Below the pieces are notes generated by a model. That model made no database searches and was not told where the DNA came from. It saw nothing but the letters and a program-made list of their open reading frames with translations. A program made the translations under genes and the position numbers. Shown in pieces: positions 1 through 8,707 of a DNA stretch of 64,000 bases; position 1 is the stretch's first letter, and each line of letters starts with the position of its first letter. Source of the DNA: Psychromonas sp. MB-3u-54 (GTDB lineage Bacteria; Pseudomonadota; Gammaproteobacteria; Enterobacterales; Psychromonadaceae); assembly GCF_002836415.1 (NCBI RefSeq), contig NZ_PJBP01000179.1, forward strand, positions 62,001 to 126,000, read 5' to 3'.

Positions 1-170
1 GCTTGAAACAAAGGTTGTTTTCGCCTATTTTTATTAAAAAACAATACTTTTATGAAGAGCCTACAAACTGCTGCAAAAACAATCCCAAAAGATAAGCTGG
101 CGATAATAACGCACAGAATTTCCAGTTGTATAGTCTGCTCTTCAGGTTTTTGTTTACGGCTATAAAACAC
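1..170 (-). CDS. possible partial membrane protein running off the left edge
   Basis: An open frame on the minus strand runs without stop from a GTG at 170 to the window edge, about 56 codons. It encodes a polar stretch (SRKQKPEEQ), one clearly hydrophobic segment (EILCVIIASLSFGIVFAAV) and then a basic tail, which is what a small membrane protein or the N-terminus of a larger one would look like. I recognise no family and the start has only a weak Shine-Dalgarno. It could be chance, since the flanking 170-430 region shows no gene. Confidence 0.2.
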   Translation of the reverse strand, partial: MFYSRKQKPEEQTIQLEILCVIIASLSFGIVFAAVCRLFIKVLFFNKNRRKQPLFQ

Positions 171-590
171 ACTTATTATGAGCCTAAAGCCGATCCAATT
201 TGCTCAACCTGATAACGTTGATCAGCGATTAATGCGCGTACCTATTGACCTTTCTAGTACAAATTTCATTCAATATAACATTATTCTGAGCAAGGCATGA
301 ACAGAGCAGCATCGGTATTTATATAAACTGAGAACCTAGCGCAGAATGTTGCCAGCTGATGCACAATAACGACACGAAGCAGGCTCTGCCTTGTATAAAG
401 CACGTACGAATTGCTGTGAAAACACACAACAAAGGTCAGAAGCCCCTCCTATTTTAATTTTAAATTCACTGTTATAAGTTTTGTAATGACGTTTTGTAAT
501 CATGTTACCTAGATAGTCGATAATATCATCTAAAATTAAAGTATTCCGTTAAATTAGAGCAGAACAGCTCGCAAAGTTGAACTGTTAAAA
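171..590. other. non-coding upstream region of gltA
   Basis: No convincing gene is visible here. In many gammaproteobacteria gltA is divergent from the sdh operon; that is not the case within this window. Short stop-free fragments exist but have no ribosome site or recognisable product. Confidence 0.5.
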
Positions 591-619
591 TTGACAAGGG
601 TAAATTTTGCCTGTAAAAA
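591..619 (+). promoter_or_regulatory. probable sigma-70 promoter of gltA
   Basis: TTGACA at 591-596 is followed after 17 bases by TAAAAA at 614-619. The -35 is a perfect consensus and the spacing is optimal, placing transcription start near 626, about 50 bases before the gltA ATG. Confidence 0.6.
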
Positions 620-677
620 TATGCGGGTTAAATTCTTGTGATTCTTGTAATTCTTAAAAGAAATGGAGATACAATAA

Positions 678-1970
678 ATGTCTGAACAAAAAGCAATACT
701 TCAATTACCTGGACAAAAAGCGATAGAACTGCCAATCATGAAAGGAACTGCGGGTAATGATGTCATTGATATTCGAAGCTTAGGCCAAGCCGGTTATTTC
801 ACCTATGACCCAGGTTTTCTAGCAACAGCTTCTTGTGAATCAGCAATAACCTTCATAGACGGTGACAAGGGAATTCTCTTACATCGCGGATATGCAATTG
901 ATGAATTAGCTGAAAAATCTGACTATCTCGAAGTTTGTTATTTACTGTTGAATGGCCAATTTCCTGACAAAGAACAGTCAGAAAAATTCCATCATGTTGT
1001 ATTACACCATACAATGATTCACGAACAGTTAGCAAAACTGTACCAAGGTTTCCGTCGCGATTCTCATCCAATGGCAATCATGTGTGGTGTCGTTGGTGCA
1101 TTATCAGCTTTCTACCATGACTCTCTTGATATTACTAACGAAAATCACCGTGAAATTACCGCTTACCGTCTGGTTTCAAAAATGCCAACGTTGGCTGCCA
1201 TGTCCTATAAATATTCAAATGGTCAACCTTTTGTGTATCCGGACAATAACCTTTCGTATGCAGGTAATTTTCTAAAAATGATGTTTGCTGTACCCTGCGA
1301 TGAATACAAAGTAAACCCGGTACTTGAACGTGCAATGGATAAAATATTTATCCTGCATGCAGACCATGAACAAAATGCTTCTACTTCGACTGTCCGCCTA
1401 GCGGGTTCATCGGGTGCTAATCCATTTGCGTGTATTGCCGCAGGTATCGCATCTTTATGGGGGCCTGCGCATGGGGGTGCCAATGAAGCTTGTTTGAATA
1501 TGTTAGAAGAGATCGGCAGTGTTGAAAACATACCTGAATATATCGCTAAAGCAAAAGACAAAAATGACCCATTCCGTTTGATGGGCTTTGGACATCGCGT
1601 CTATAAAAATCACGATCCCCGTGCCACGGTTATGCGAAAAGCTTGTCATGAAGTATTAGATGATCTGAAAATTAATGATCCTCTTCTTGACGTTGCCATG
1701 GAGCTTGAAAGAATTGCACTTGAAGACCCGTATTTTGTAGAGAAAAAACTCTACCCTAATGTCGATTTTTATTCAGGTCTTGTACTGCGGGCAATGGGTA
1801 TTCCTAAATCAATGTTTACGGTTATTTTTGCAATTTCACGTACTATTGGTTGGATATCACATTGGAAAGAGATGTTAGATCAACCAGGACTGAAAATTGG
1901 ACGACCACGTCAGTTATATACTGGTGAAATTGGACTGAAAGTTGATGACGTTGAAAATCGTTCTAAATAA
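678..1970 (+). CDS. gltA: citrate synthase (type II, hexameric)
   Basis: Condenses acetyl-CoA and oxaloacetate to citrate, the entry step of the TCA cycle, in the cytoplasm. The 430-residue product follows E. coli GltA almost throughout: the N-terminal beta region with [13 protein letters not shown], the stretch [14 protein letters not shown], and the catalytic triad H265 (in AHGGANE), H306 (in GFGHRVYKN) and D363 (in NVDFYSG). These sit one position later than E. coli H264, H305 and D362. The length matches the allosteric NADH-inhibited gammaproteobacterial type. ATG at 678 has GGAG about ten bases upstream. It appears monocistronic, with its own promoter and a downstream terminator. Confidence 0.98.
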   Translation: MSEQKAILQLPGQKAIELPIMKGTAGNDVIDIRSLGQAGYFTYDPGFLATASCESAITFIDGDKGILLHRGYAIDELAEKSDYLEVCYLLLNGQFPDKEQSEKFHHVVLHHTMIHEQLAKLYQGFRRDSHPMAIMCGVVGALSAFYHDSLDITNENHREITAYRLVSKMPTLAAMSYKYSNGQPFVYPDNNLSYAGNFLKMMFAVPCDEYKVNPVLERAMDKIFILHADHEQNASTSTVRLAGSSGANPFACIAAGIASLWGPAHGGANEACLNMLEEIGSVENIPEYIAKAKDKNDPFRLMGFGHRVYKNHDPRATVMRKACHEVLDDLKINDPLLDVAMELERIALEDPYFVEKKLYPNVDFYSGLVLRAMGIPKSMFTVIFAISRTIGWISHWKEMLDQPGLKIGRPRQLYTGEIGLKVDDVENRSK

Positions 1971-1986
1971 TAGAAAATAAATGAAA

Positions 1987-2040
1987 AAAGTGATCAGTGC
2001 TGCAGGGAAAAATTTATCCTATGCAGTGCTTGATCACTTT
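1987..2040 (+). repeat. long imperfect inverted repeat after gltA
   Basis: AAAGTGATCA followed by GTGCTGCA is mirrored by TGCAGTGC and TTGATCACTTT, forming an interrupted stem of about 18 bp just downstream of the gltA stop. It may stabilise the mRNA 3' end or be a collapsed repeat element. It lacks a T-run. Confidence 0.6.
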
Positions 2041-2062
2041 ATGAGTGTATTTATTACACAGC

Positions 2063-2089
2063 AAAAACCACTTTAAAGAGTGGTTTTTT
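2063..2089 (+). terminator. rho-independent terminator of gltA
   Basis: Stem AAAACCACT / AGTGGTTTT with a six-base loop, followed by Ts. It lies about 90 bases after the gltA stop and before aat. Confidence 0.8.
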
Positions 2090-2158
2090 AATTTTCAGTA
2101 GTATGATTCAATCCTGCCGCGACACTATCTCTTTTACTTTCTAAATTTGTGAATATTA

Positions 2159-2875
2159 ATGACAATATACATTCCAGAATTGCCCCTCAATAATTCTGTT
2201 TTCCCGAACACAAACTCAGCCTTAAGCGATCCCGATGGCCTTTTGGCAATGGGCGGGGATTTAAATCCACAACGTATCATAAGTGCCTACGGGCAGGGAA
2301 TTTTCCCCTGGTTTAGTGACGGACAGCCCATTTTGTGGTGGAGCCCTTCACAACGCGCCACTATCAAACCAAACTTTGTGCATATCGGCAGCAGCATGAA
2401 AAAAATTATTAACAAAAACAATTTCTCTATTTCCATCAACCTTGCCTTTGACAATGTCATTGATGCCTGCGCCGCGCCTCGAGGAGATCAGGATCAGACA
2501 TGGATTACTTTTGATATGATAGCTGCCTATCAACAATTGCATCGACAAGGCGTGGCCCATTCAATTGAAGTATGGCGGGATAATAAATTGATTGGTGGTT
2601 TATACGGTGTCTGTATTGGCAGTGTATTTTGTGGTGAGTCGATGTTTAGCAAAGAGGATAATAGTTCTAAAATAGCCTTTATAGCCCTATGTCAGCACTT
2701 TGATAGATTTGGCGGAAAATTAATAGATTGTCAAATATTAACCAAGCATCTGCAAAGTTTTGCGGTGCAAAATAGTTCTCGAAAAAATTTCATCAATTAT
2801 CTTAACCAATATAAAAATATAAGCGTAGATAAGAAATGTTGGGACCAACAGACTATTTCCATCAAAAACAGATAG
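2159..2875 (+). CDS. aat: leucyl/phenylalanyl-tRNA--protein transferase
   Basis: Transfers Leu or Phe from aminoacyl-tRNA to the N-terminal Arg or Lys of proteins, creating N-degrons for ClpS/ClpAP. The 238-residue protein has the family signature in order: LPLNNSVFPN near the N-terminus, DGLLAMGGDL at about 27-36, GIFPWFSDGQPILWWSP at about 48-64, and the C-terminal part of the GNAT-like fold with GGLYGVCIGSVFCGESMFS and IDCQILTKHLQSF. Length is normal (E. coli 234). The Shine-Dalgarno is poor, but the N-terminus aligns from this ATG. In E. coli aat lies elsewhere, beside the cyd genes, so its place next to gltA is a local arrangement. Confidence 0.95.
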   Translation: MTIYIPELPLNNSVFPNTNSALSDPDGLLAMGGDLNPQRIISAYGQGIFPWFSDGQPILWWSPSQRATIKPNFVHIGSSMKKIINKNNFSISINLAFDNVIDACAAPRGDQDQTWITFDMIAAYQQLHRQGVAHSIEVWRDNKLIGGLYGVCIGSVFCGESMFSKEDNSSKIAFIALCQHFDRFGGKLIDCQILTKHLQSFAVQNSSRKNFINYLNQYKNISVDKKCWDQQTISIKNR

Positions 2876-2900
2876 GTAAAACATTGAAATTTTACCTATC
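2871..2900. terminator. bidirectional hairpin between aat and the CBS gene
   Basis: Perfect 11-bp stem GATAGGTAAAA / TTTTACCTATC with an eight-base loop. It overlaps the aat stop codon and lies just before the convergent CBS gene, so it probably terminates both. Confidence 0.7.
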
Positions 2901-2908
2901 ACATGGTT

Positions 2909-3325
2909 TTACATTACCGGTGAACAAATATTGAATTGTTTGCTCATTCCGGCTAAAACGTCCTTTCTTGAAATGAGTCCGATAAATTTATTATTTTCAT
3001 CTACAACGGGATAAATTTTTGGCTTTGCAGATAACATCAGCTGCGCTAAGTCAATAATACTCATGGTTGCTTCAACCGTCAGGGGAGTATTAACCATCAC
3101 ATCCTCGACTAACGCAACTAATTCGCAGTAGTAACTTGCTGCCAGCATTTTAGCTAAACAGTCCTGCTCAGATAACCAACCAATAACGTGACCGCGGTCA
3201 TCAAGAACAGGGCCTCCAATCTCTTTACTACGGAGCAATTTAGTAACCGCAGTTTCAATTGGCATCTCTTTTTTGAAAAAAATACTTTTACCGGACATGC
3301 AGTGTAATATTTGCAGATTTTCCAT
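2909..3325 (-). CDS. CBS-domain pair protein
   Basis: A 138-residue protein that is essentially two tandem CBS domains (about 10-65 and 75-132), with the typical pattern MPIETAVTKLLRSKEIGGPVLDDRGHVIGWLSEQD in the first and PKIYPVVDENNKFIGLISRKDVL in the second. CBS pairs usually bind adenosine nucleotides or related ligands and act as energy or redox sensors. There is no attached catalytic or transport domain, so the partner is unknown. Start is supported by GGGGAGG seven bases upstream of the ATG. Convergent with aat, with no operon partner. Confidence 0.85.
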   Translation of the reverse strand: MENLQILHCMSGKSIFFKKEMPIETAVTKLLRSKEIGGPVLDDRGHVIGWLSEQDCLAKMLAASYYCELVALVEDVMVNTPLTVEATMSIIDLAQLMLSAKPKIYPVVDENNKFIGLISRKDVLAGMSKQFNICSPVM

Positions 3326-3451
3326 ATGAACCTCCCCTTCGATATAATTAAAGCTTAATCATTTTTACCTGTTTGTCGATGATTTTACAATAAATATTAG
3401 GGCTCCCCGGAAATTTAGTTTCCTTCGAATATGTTTACTCGCTAAACTAAC

Positions 3452-4046
3452 GGGTATATACCCATGTTTCTTCAAAATACTTTGTCAGGCGCAAGCTCTT
3501 CGATCAGAGCAAGACGCAACATGAGGTAATGGTTATTCCCTTTTCGATTGGTGCAACGCAGCGCTGGTTTTTGATCTTGCGCCCCGTAGGGCAAGGCAAA
3601 TTGTGCCAATCTGCGTTGTTATAAAATCTCACTGTAGAATAACTATACCCAAACTACTTGAAGATGCAGATTCAGAGTTTCCTGAATGCTAGAACAAGGC
3701 GTAACATGACCTTTCGAGCGATTAACTGCGTTAATCCTCTACCGGTAGATGTAAATGCAACCATTTACATCTTAAATGGTTATTCCCTTCTGAAGTGTTA
3801 CAACGCAGTGCTATTTTTCGGGCGAATCTCCCGAAGGACAAGGCGATAAACGACGATCTTCGTTGTTAGCAAGCGTCGATTTAGAATAACGAGATCATCA
3901 GCCTTCTGCCTAGAATTTCATCATTTATCGTCTTGCTGATTCTTGCATCTTCAAATAATTTGGGCATGTACTTCGATTTGATGCCTAGCATCTCAGCACA
4001 ATTTTCCTTGCTGACTTTGCATCTTGAAGTATCATGGGTATACATA
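3452..4046. repeat. MITE-like element A, copy 1 (carrying a nested element B)
   Basis: Begins with the palindromic GGGTATATACCC then ATG, and ends with its mirror TATCATGGGTATA. The left ~190 bases and right ~65 bases match 22894-23160 closely. They are separated here by about 325 extra bases (element B, 3646-3970). No transposase is encoded. Its right end abuts the DUF2058 gene and supplies a spurious upstream ATG at 4034. Confidence 0.75.
3646..3970. repeat. MITE-like element B nested inside element A
   Basis: Ends are TACCCAAACTACTTGAAGATGC and the inverted GCATCTTCAAATAATTTGGGCATGTA, giving terminal inverted repeats of about 22 bp. The other copy of element A has no insertion at this point and reads straight through AACTAACCTTC, so this is a filled site with a probable TA target duplication. 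Short open frames inside it are not genes. Confidence 0.7.
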
Positions 4047-4066
4047 TTCAAGCACTAAGGTATTTT

Positions 4067-4609
4067 ATGGCTTCTCTACAAGAACAACTGATGAAATCCG
4101 GTCTGATCAACAAACAAAAAGCACAGCAAGTACAAACGGATAAACGCCGTAAAGCAAAACAAAAAAAGAAAAAAGGGAGTGTTGAGGTTTCTGATATGCA
4201 AATTTCGCTCAACGATCAAAAACAGCAAAATAAACAGCAAGACTTGGATAAAAACAAAGCAACACAGGCAGAATTAGCATTGCGTGCAGCACACGGTAAA
4301 CTTATTCAGATGATTGCCCAACATTGCGAAAAAAATTATCAAGGTGAAATTGACTATCATTTTACCTATAGCAACAAAGTTAAACGCATTGCGGTTGACA
4401 GTAAAACACAAAAGGGCTTGATTCGTGGTGAGTTAGCTATTTGTGTATTAAATGAAGCGTTTTATTTAATTAATAAAGAGGCAGCGGCGATATTAGCAGA
4501 GATTGATCCTTCGGTATTGGTGGCGTTACATGACAAACAAGAACCATTAGCAGCGCCCGAAGATGATCCTTACGCTGATTTTGCTATTCCAGATGATCTT
4601 ATTTGGTAA
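4067..4609 (+). CDS. yaiL: DUF2058 family protein (YaiL-like)
   Basis: A 180-residue cytoplasmic protein matching the DUF2058/YaiL family, sometimes described as nucleoprotein or polynucleotide-associated; no established function. It starts with SLQEQLMKSGLINKQKAQQV, has a strongly basic coiled-coil region (KRRKAKQKKKK, about 25-38), then a globular C-terminal part with KRIAVDSKTQKGLIRGELAI and a DDPYADFAIPDDLIW tail. I chose ATG 4067 rather than the in-frame ATG at 4034, because 4067 has a TAAGG ribosome site, matches the family N-terminus, and the earlier ATG lies in the end of a repeat element. Confidence 0.85.
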   Translation: MASLQEQLMKSGLINKQKAQQVQTDKRRKAKQKKKKGSVEVSDMQISLNDQKQQNKQQDLDKNKATQAELALRAAHGKLIQMIAQHCEKNYQGEIDYHFTYSNKVKRIAVDSKTQKGLIRGELAICVLNEAFYLINKEAAAILAEIDPSVLVALHDKQEPLAAPEDDPYADFAIPDDLIW

Positions 4610-4630
4610 ATTTTATCGACTGCAAAAATA

Positions 4631-4675
4631 GCTGCCCAAATTATTTGCATATAAGATTCAAATAATTTGGGCAGC
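4631..4675. terminator. 45-bp palindrome between convergent genes (collapsed element B)
   Basis: GCTGCCCAAATTATTTG is mirrored by CAAATAATTTGGGCAGC with an eleven-base centre. The arms match the terminal repeats of element B (3646-3970), so it looks like a MITE reduced to its two ends. Position suggests it can end transcription of yaiL and yajQ. Confidence 0.6.
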
Positions 4676-4712
4676 AGAGCGTCTTTTTGAGGTTAAAACA
4701 CCCTTCTTAAAA

Positions 4713-5195
4713 TTAATCCCTAAAGTTATTAAACTGAAATCCCTGATCGAGCTCAGTGCCTTTAACTAAGGTCATCACGGCCTGTAAATCATCACGTTTC
4801 TTCCCCGTAACACGCAGTTGTTCACCCTGCACGGCAACCTGAACTTTCATTTTATTATCTTTGATAAGTTTAACTAATTTCTTAGCAGTTGGTTGATCTA
4901 CCCCTTCTTTGAATTTAATCACTTGTGTCCATGTTTTCCCAGTATGATTTGGGGTTTCCGGATCCATTGCGCGAGAATCAACCCCCCGCTTGATCAAATT
5001 TGTACGCAGCATATCCACAAGTTGCCTTAACTGTGAATCATGCTCTGCCGACAATTTTGCCACGTCATTAGTGATTTCAAAACTTGCTTTAACACCACGA
5101 AAATCAAAACGAGTAGCAAGTTCACGGTTAGCATTATCAATGGCATTTTTAAGTTCAGACATATCAATTTCTGAAACAATATCAAATGATGGCAT
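4713..5195 (-). CDS. yajQ: YajQ family cyclic-di-GMP/nucleotide-binding protein
   Basis: A 160-residue UPF0234 (DUF520) protein with two ferredoxin-like halves. The diagnostic N-terminus [18 protein letters not shown] and the motifs [30 protein letters not shown] and [12 protein letters not shown] are all present. E. coli YajQ binds nucleotides and RNA; the Xanthomonas homologue binds c-di-GMP and acts with a transcription factor. Which applies here is not visible. Start ATG 5195 has an AGGA site. Convergent with the DUF2058 gene and divergent from panE. Confidence 0.93.
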   Translation of the reverse strand: MPSFDIVSEIDMSELKNAIDNANRELATRFDFRGVKASFEITNDVAKLSAEHDSQLRQLVDMLRTNLIKRGVDSRAMDPETPNHTGKTWTQVIKFKEGVDQPTAKKLVKLIKDNKMKVQVAVQGEQLRVTGKKRDDLQAVMTLVKGTELDQGFQFNNFRD

Positions 5196-5300
5196 TTTAT
5201 TATCCTGTTTTTTATTAAAAATTTAATAACGCTAAGTTACCAGAAAAGTTTAATTTCAGCTATGTTATGATCTTTAAAATAATTATTTCAGGCAGAAAAT

Positions 5301-6200
5301 ATGTGGCAAATTATAGGTGCGGGCGCAATAGGCTGTTTATGGGCCGCTAACTTATTGCGGATCGGAGAAAAAGTCCAGCTTATCACTCGCAGTCCCTGCA
5401 CGGCTAATCGGCTACAATATCAAGATTTATTAAAGCAGCAGTTTACTTTCCCTGTTTCAACCAGCAGATCACTGTGCAGCTCTTCAGCTCCTATCTTAGT
5501 CTGCGTGAAAGCAACCCAAGTGATACCCGCCATTACAACCCATCTAACATCAATAGATGCGCAACAGGCTATTATTTTAATGCATAACGGGATGGGCTGT
5601 GCTGAGCAGGTGGCAAAGTTATTGCCTGACAATCCAATTATCTGCGCAACAACGGCAAATGCGAGTTTACTGCATTCATCATTAAACATTGAGCAGACGG
5701 GCAAAGGTGTCACTTACCTGGGCGCCTACAACAATAATGGAAAACGGTTTCAATCATTACAGGTGCCGCTGAATGCTGCCCTTGTCGATACCTGCTGGTG
5801 TGAGGATGTGAATGAAAAGCTATGGCTTAAACTTATCATCAATATGGCTATCAATCCCTTAACTGCTATTCATCAAATAAAAAATGGGCAATTAAAAAAC
5901 CCCGCTTTTCAAACACAAATCAACAGTCTAGTAGATGAAAGCTTAGCGGTCGCTACAGCTGAAGGTGTTACCTTTAAAAAAGAGGAGATATTAGATATTA
6001 TTCAGCAGGTAATAACATTAACAGCAGAAAATCTTTCCTCTATGAACCGAGATATTTTTTATCGAAGACACACTGAAAATGAATTTATCGCGGGGTATTT
6101 ATTAAAATCAGCGGCCTTTAAACAGATTCATACCCCGACAATTATGCACCTTTACCAACAAATAAAGGCATTGGAGCAAGCTGCTATTGTCGAGCAGTGA
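5301..6200 (+). CDS. panE: 2-dehydropantoate 2-reductase
   Basis: NADPH-dependent reduction of ketopantoate to pantoate in pantothenate and coenzyme A synthesis. The 299-residue protein has the N-terminal Rossmann motif GAGAIG (residues 5-10), the catalytic-region Lys in CVKATQ, NGMG at the substrate site, and the all-helical C-terminal domain beginning with LWLKLIINMAINPLTAIHQIKNG (Lys and Asn typical of the active site). Length and order match E. coli PanE (303). It stands alone, divergent from yajQ and convergent with the lipoprotein gene at 6254. Confidence 0.92.
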   Translation: MWQIIGAGAIGCLWAANLLRIGEKVQLITRSPCTANRLQYQDLLKQQFTFPVSTSRSLCSSSAPILVCVKATQVIPAITTHLTSIDAQQAIILMHNGMGCAEQVAKLLPDNPIICATTANASLLHSSLNIEQTGKGVTYLGAYNNNGKRFQSLQVPLNAALVDTCWCEDVNEKLWLKLIINMAINPLTAIHQIKNGQLKNPAFQTQINSLVDESLAVATAEGVTFKKEEILDIIQQVITLTAENLSSMNRDIFYRRHTENEFIAGYLLKSAAFKQIHTPTIMHLYQQIKALEQAAIVEQ

Positions 6201-6253
6201 TAACCCATAATAAATTTTTGAAAAGTTAACCTGCTGCGGGATCAACGAATGAT

Positions 6254-7489
6254 TTAAAGCTGCTGATAATGAAAAATATGATCCGATAAGCTATTAATTA
6301 AGATCATATTTTGCGAGCCATCAAGAATATCAATTTTTTTGGGACGGTCATTTAATCCATCAATTTGAATCTCATTTTCCGTTGTTCCCAGATAACCAAA
6401 TTGAATATTGCCAGGCAGCATATTCCAACTGCGTAAATCCGCACTTTCCGTGGCAACCGTCACTAGATTTAATAACAGCCCGGCAAGATTATCTTTTTCA
6501 TTGACGCGGCGCACCAGCTCATACTTAGCTAATGCGCGGGTTGTTGTCAGTAATAGAATAGAAGGAGTTTCTCGCGCTAAATCTTCTCTCACTAACACCT
6601 CAATATTTTCTACCATTTCAGTGCTTATCTGCTGTTTGGACAGTGGTCTGACATTCTGCTTCGCCAGTGGATAGCCGGGCATTGATATTCTAATTAGCGG
6701 TGCAAAATTTCGGCTTGGCAGCACAACCGTTTTTTCAACCTTATGGCTGACCACACCGTCGAAATACAAAACAAACACTTGATTCTCTGTCTTTTGGCTG
6801 GGTTTAGGCAAATCCGGAAAGCGTCTTTGATAGTCGACAAACTGTTGCTCAGCACCCAATTTAAAACTCATGCGCAGTAATGCCTTTTTTAATCCAAGGG
6901 GGATAGGCATATCACGTTGTTTAATAATATTCAGTGTAAATCGATAGCTTATCAGAGCATTGGATTGTTCATTTAAGAGCTCATAAACAATGCCGGCAAT
7001 AAGATGAGCACTTGCCAGCTGGCCATTTAATGCATTTTTTTCAGCTAGTTTTTTCATGGCAATATCAGCTTGCAGTATTTCCACCCGCGCGCCTTCTATA
7101 TTATTCTTGAACAAATAACTGAGGGCTAAAATATTATGCACCATGACCCGATCAGTTGGGTAACCGCTATAACTTCTTAAGGTTTCACTGAGCGTCCCCG
7201 CCCCCACATTCTCGCTGATCGAAGTTGCTTCTAATACCGACATCTCTTTTTTTGCTAAAGAAAGTGTCGTTATTGCACTGTCGAAATCCCCGCTGAGAAA
7301 CTCCAAAAAACCGCGATTAAGGTGGAATTGCGCATTATCCCGCGCTTGTGGTTCAGAATCTTGTAACTGTGCTAAAACAATCTCTGGCGATTGGGTATTT
7401 AAGGCCGTTGCTAAGCGGTTCGAATCCCGTTGGTATGCTGTGCAGCCAGAAAGTAGCGTAATGGCGACAAGCAATAATATTTTATGCAT
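6254..7489 (-). CDS. COG3014-type outer-membrane lipoprotein with TPR-like repeats
   Basis: A 411-residue predicted lipoprotein: N-terminal hydrophobic signal ending in the lipobox LLSGC (C16). Helical repeats follow (NAQFHLNRGFLEFLSGDFDSAI, then MVHNILALSYLFKNNIEGARVEI), resembling TPR units, and then a beta-rich C-terminal half. It resembles the COG3014 family found beside lpoB in Vibrio and relatives; its biochemical role is unknown. It is the last gene of the leftward hinT-lpoB block, 110 bp after lpoB. The neighbourhood suggests a role at the cell envelope near peptidoglycan synthesis, but that is inference. Confidence 0.75.
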   Translation of the reverse strand: MHKILLLVAITLLSGCTAYQRDSNRLATALNTQSPEIVLAQLQDSEPQARDNAQFHLNRGFLEFLSGDFDSAITTLSLAKKEMSVLEATSISENVGAGTLSETLRSYSGYPTDRVMVHNILALSYLFKNNIEGARVEILQADIAMKKLAEKNALNGQLASAHLIAGIVYELLNEQSNALISYRFTLNIIKQRDMPIPLGLKKALLRMSFKLGAEQQFVDYQRRFPDLPKPSQKTENQVFVLYFDGVVSHKVEKTVVLPSRNFAPLIRISMPGYPLAKQNVRPLSKQQISTEMVENIEVLVREDLARETPSILLLTTTRALAKYELVRRVNEKDNLAGLLLNLVTVATESADLRSWNMLPGNIQFGYLGTTENEIQIDGLNDRPKKIDILDGSQNMILINSLSDHIFHYQQL

Positions 7490-7599
7490 ACGGTTACCGA
7501 GAAATAAGACGGGAGAGTAAAAAAACAGGCATTATAAAAAATCCACTCACGGGGTATTCTCCCTAGAGGAAAAGTCATAACGCCTAATGAAAATGGTTA

Positions 7600-8199
7600 T
7601 TACTGGCGTAGTTGACTGTTTCTGACCAGTTTTTTAATCCGCTTTTCACCAACCCAAACTTTACGATTATCTTTAATGCTGATTAATTCCAAATTCACCT
7701 GGTAATAACGCACTTGAGTTTTGCCTTCTATATCGATAATCGTATTGATTTGTCCCTGCATCATAAAATCAGCGCCGTACTCTTGTCGCGCTGCATTACG
7801 TGTATCAGCTGTTGCATTTACCCCTTGATCACCACGTTCCGCACGGATCTCTTGACGCGCAACCGCCGAAGCGACAAATTGTACTTGACCTGAATTGATT
7901 AAGTCACGCTCCATATTGGCAACAAAGGTATTAGTATTAATATGCTCATGGCTTAAGTTTTTAACGCTGCCAATAATAACCACAGGATCTTTACCGGTTT
8001 CGCTAACAAACCTGACAATCCAGGGGCGAGACAGTGAATCGTCAATCATTTCCCGTGCTACCAGTTGAGAATCGGTATCATTCCATGCACCACTTAGATC
8101 AATTTGCTCTTGAGCGTCTATTCGTTCAACCGACGTTGAACAGCCGGTCATCATAAAAGTAACCGCTAGGGCGAACCATAAGTTTGTTTGTATTTTCAT
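7600..8199 (-). CDS. lpoB: penicillin-binding protein activator LpoB
   Basis: Outer-membrane lipoprotein that in E. coli reaches through the peptidoglycan to activate PBP1b. The 199-residue product has a signal peptide with lipobox MMTGCST (C20), a short linker, and the LpoB globular fold with RFVSETGKDPVVIIGSVKNLSHEHINT, the helix NMERDLINSGQVQFVASA, and the C-terminal strand YQVNLELISIKDNRKVWVGEKRIKK. The linker is shorter than in E. coli LpoB. It follows hinT, as in the E. coli hinT-ycfL-lpoB neighbourhood; a ycfL gene is not visible here. Confidence 0.85.
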   Translation of the reverse strand: MKIQTNLWFALAVTFMMTGCSTSVERIDAQEQIDLSGAWNDTDSQLVAREMIDDSLSRPWIVRFVSETGKDPVVIIGSVKNLSHEHINTNTFVANMERDLINSGQVQFVASAVARQEIRAERGDQGVNATADTRNAARQEYGADFMMQGQINTIIDIEGKTQVRYYQVNLELISIKDNRKVWVGEKRIKKLVRNSQLRQ

Positions 8200-8237
8200 T
8201 GTTGCTCCGTCATGTCAGATTAAACTCTGCCCGATGC

Positions 8238-8269
8238 CATCCCCCAATTACTGCACTCATTGGGGGATG
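8238..8269 (-). terminator. strong hairpin between hinT and lpoB
   Basis: Perfect 11-bp stem CATCCCCCAAT / ATTGGGGGATG with a ten-base loop in the hinT-lpoB gap. There is no clear T-run on the minus strand, so it may attenuate or protect rather than fully terminate. Confidence 0.45.
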
Positions 8270-8286
8270 ATTTAAACAGTCATATT

Positions 8287-8637
8287 TTAGCGAGAGATCA
8301 ACTTGCCAAGCGGTTTCCCACCCAGTAGATGCAGATGTATATGATATACCTCCTGACCACCGTCTTCATTACAATTCATAATTAAACGGTATCCGGATTC
8401 GGCGATCCCCTCCTGTTTTGCCAATTGTTTTGCCACCGTATACAACTTACCAATTAACAGCTCATCTTCTATTTCTATCTCATTAGCAGTGGCGATTAAT
8501 TTATTCGGAATGATTAAAATATGCGTGGGAGCCTGAGGATTGATATCTCTAAAAGCCGTCACGAACTTATCTTGATAAAGCAATTCCGAAGGGATCTCTT
8601 TATTAATGATTTTTCTGAAAATGGTTTCTTCTGCCAT
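8287..8637 (-). CDS. hinT: HIT family purine nucleoside phosphoramidase
   Basis: Hydrolyses AMP-lysine and related adenosine phosphoramidates. The 116-residue protein has the complete HIT triad H99-I-H101-L-H103 followed by LLGGKPLG, and the N-terminal [17 protein letters not shown] and [13 protein letters not shown] blocks, matching E. coli HinT (119). ATG 8637 lies after a clear AAGGAAAA. It lies between the tandem-PTPS gene upstream (70 bp gap) and lpoB downstream, all leftward. Confidence 0.96.
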   Translation of the reverse strand: MAEETIFRKIINKEIPSELLYQDKFVTAFRDINPQAPTHILIIPNKLIATANEIEIEDELLIGKLYTVAKQLAKQEGIAESGYRLIMNCNEDGGQEVYHIHLHLLGGKPLGKLISR

Positions 8638-8707
8638 GATTTTTCCTTAAGTTAACTACCTTTTTCTATTATTTGAAGTCTGGAAAAGCCTTATTACAAT
8701 TCTGATA

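Noticed and set aside
1223-1561. 112-codon antisense frame within gltA
   Set aside because: It is a shadow of the highly conserved citrate synthase coding sequence on the opposite strand.
3658-3849. 63-codon plus-strand frame
   Set aside because: It lies inside a MITE-like element with inverted ends and has no ribosome site or recognisable product.
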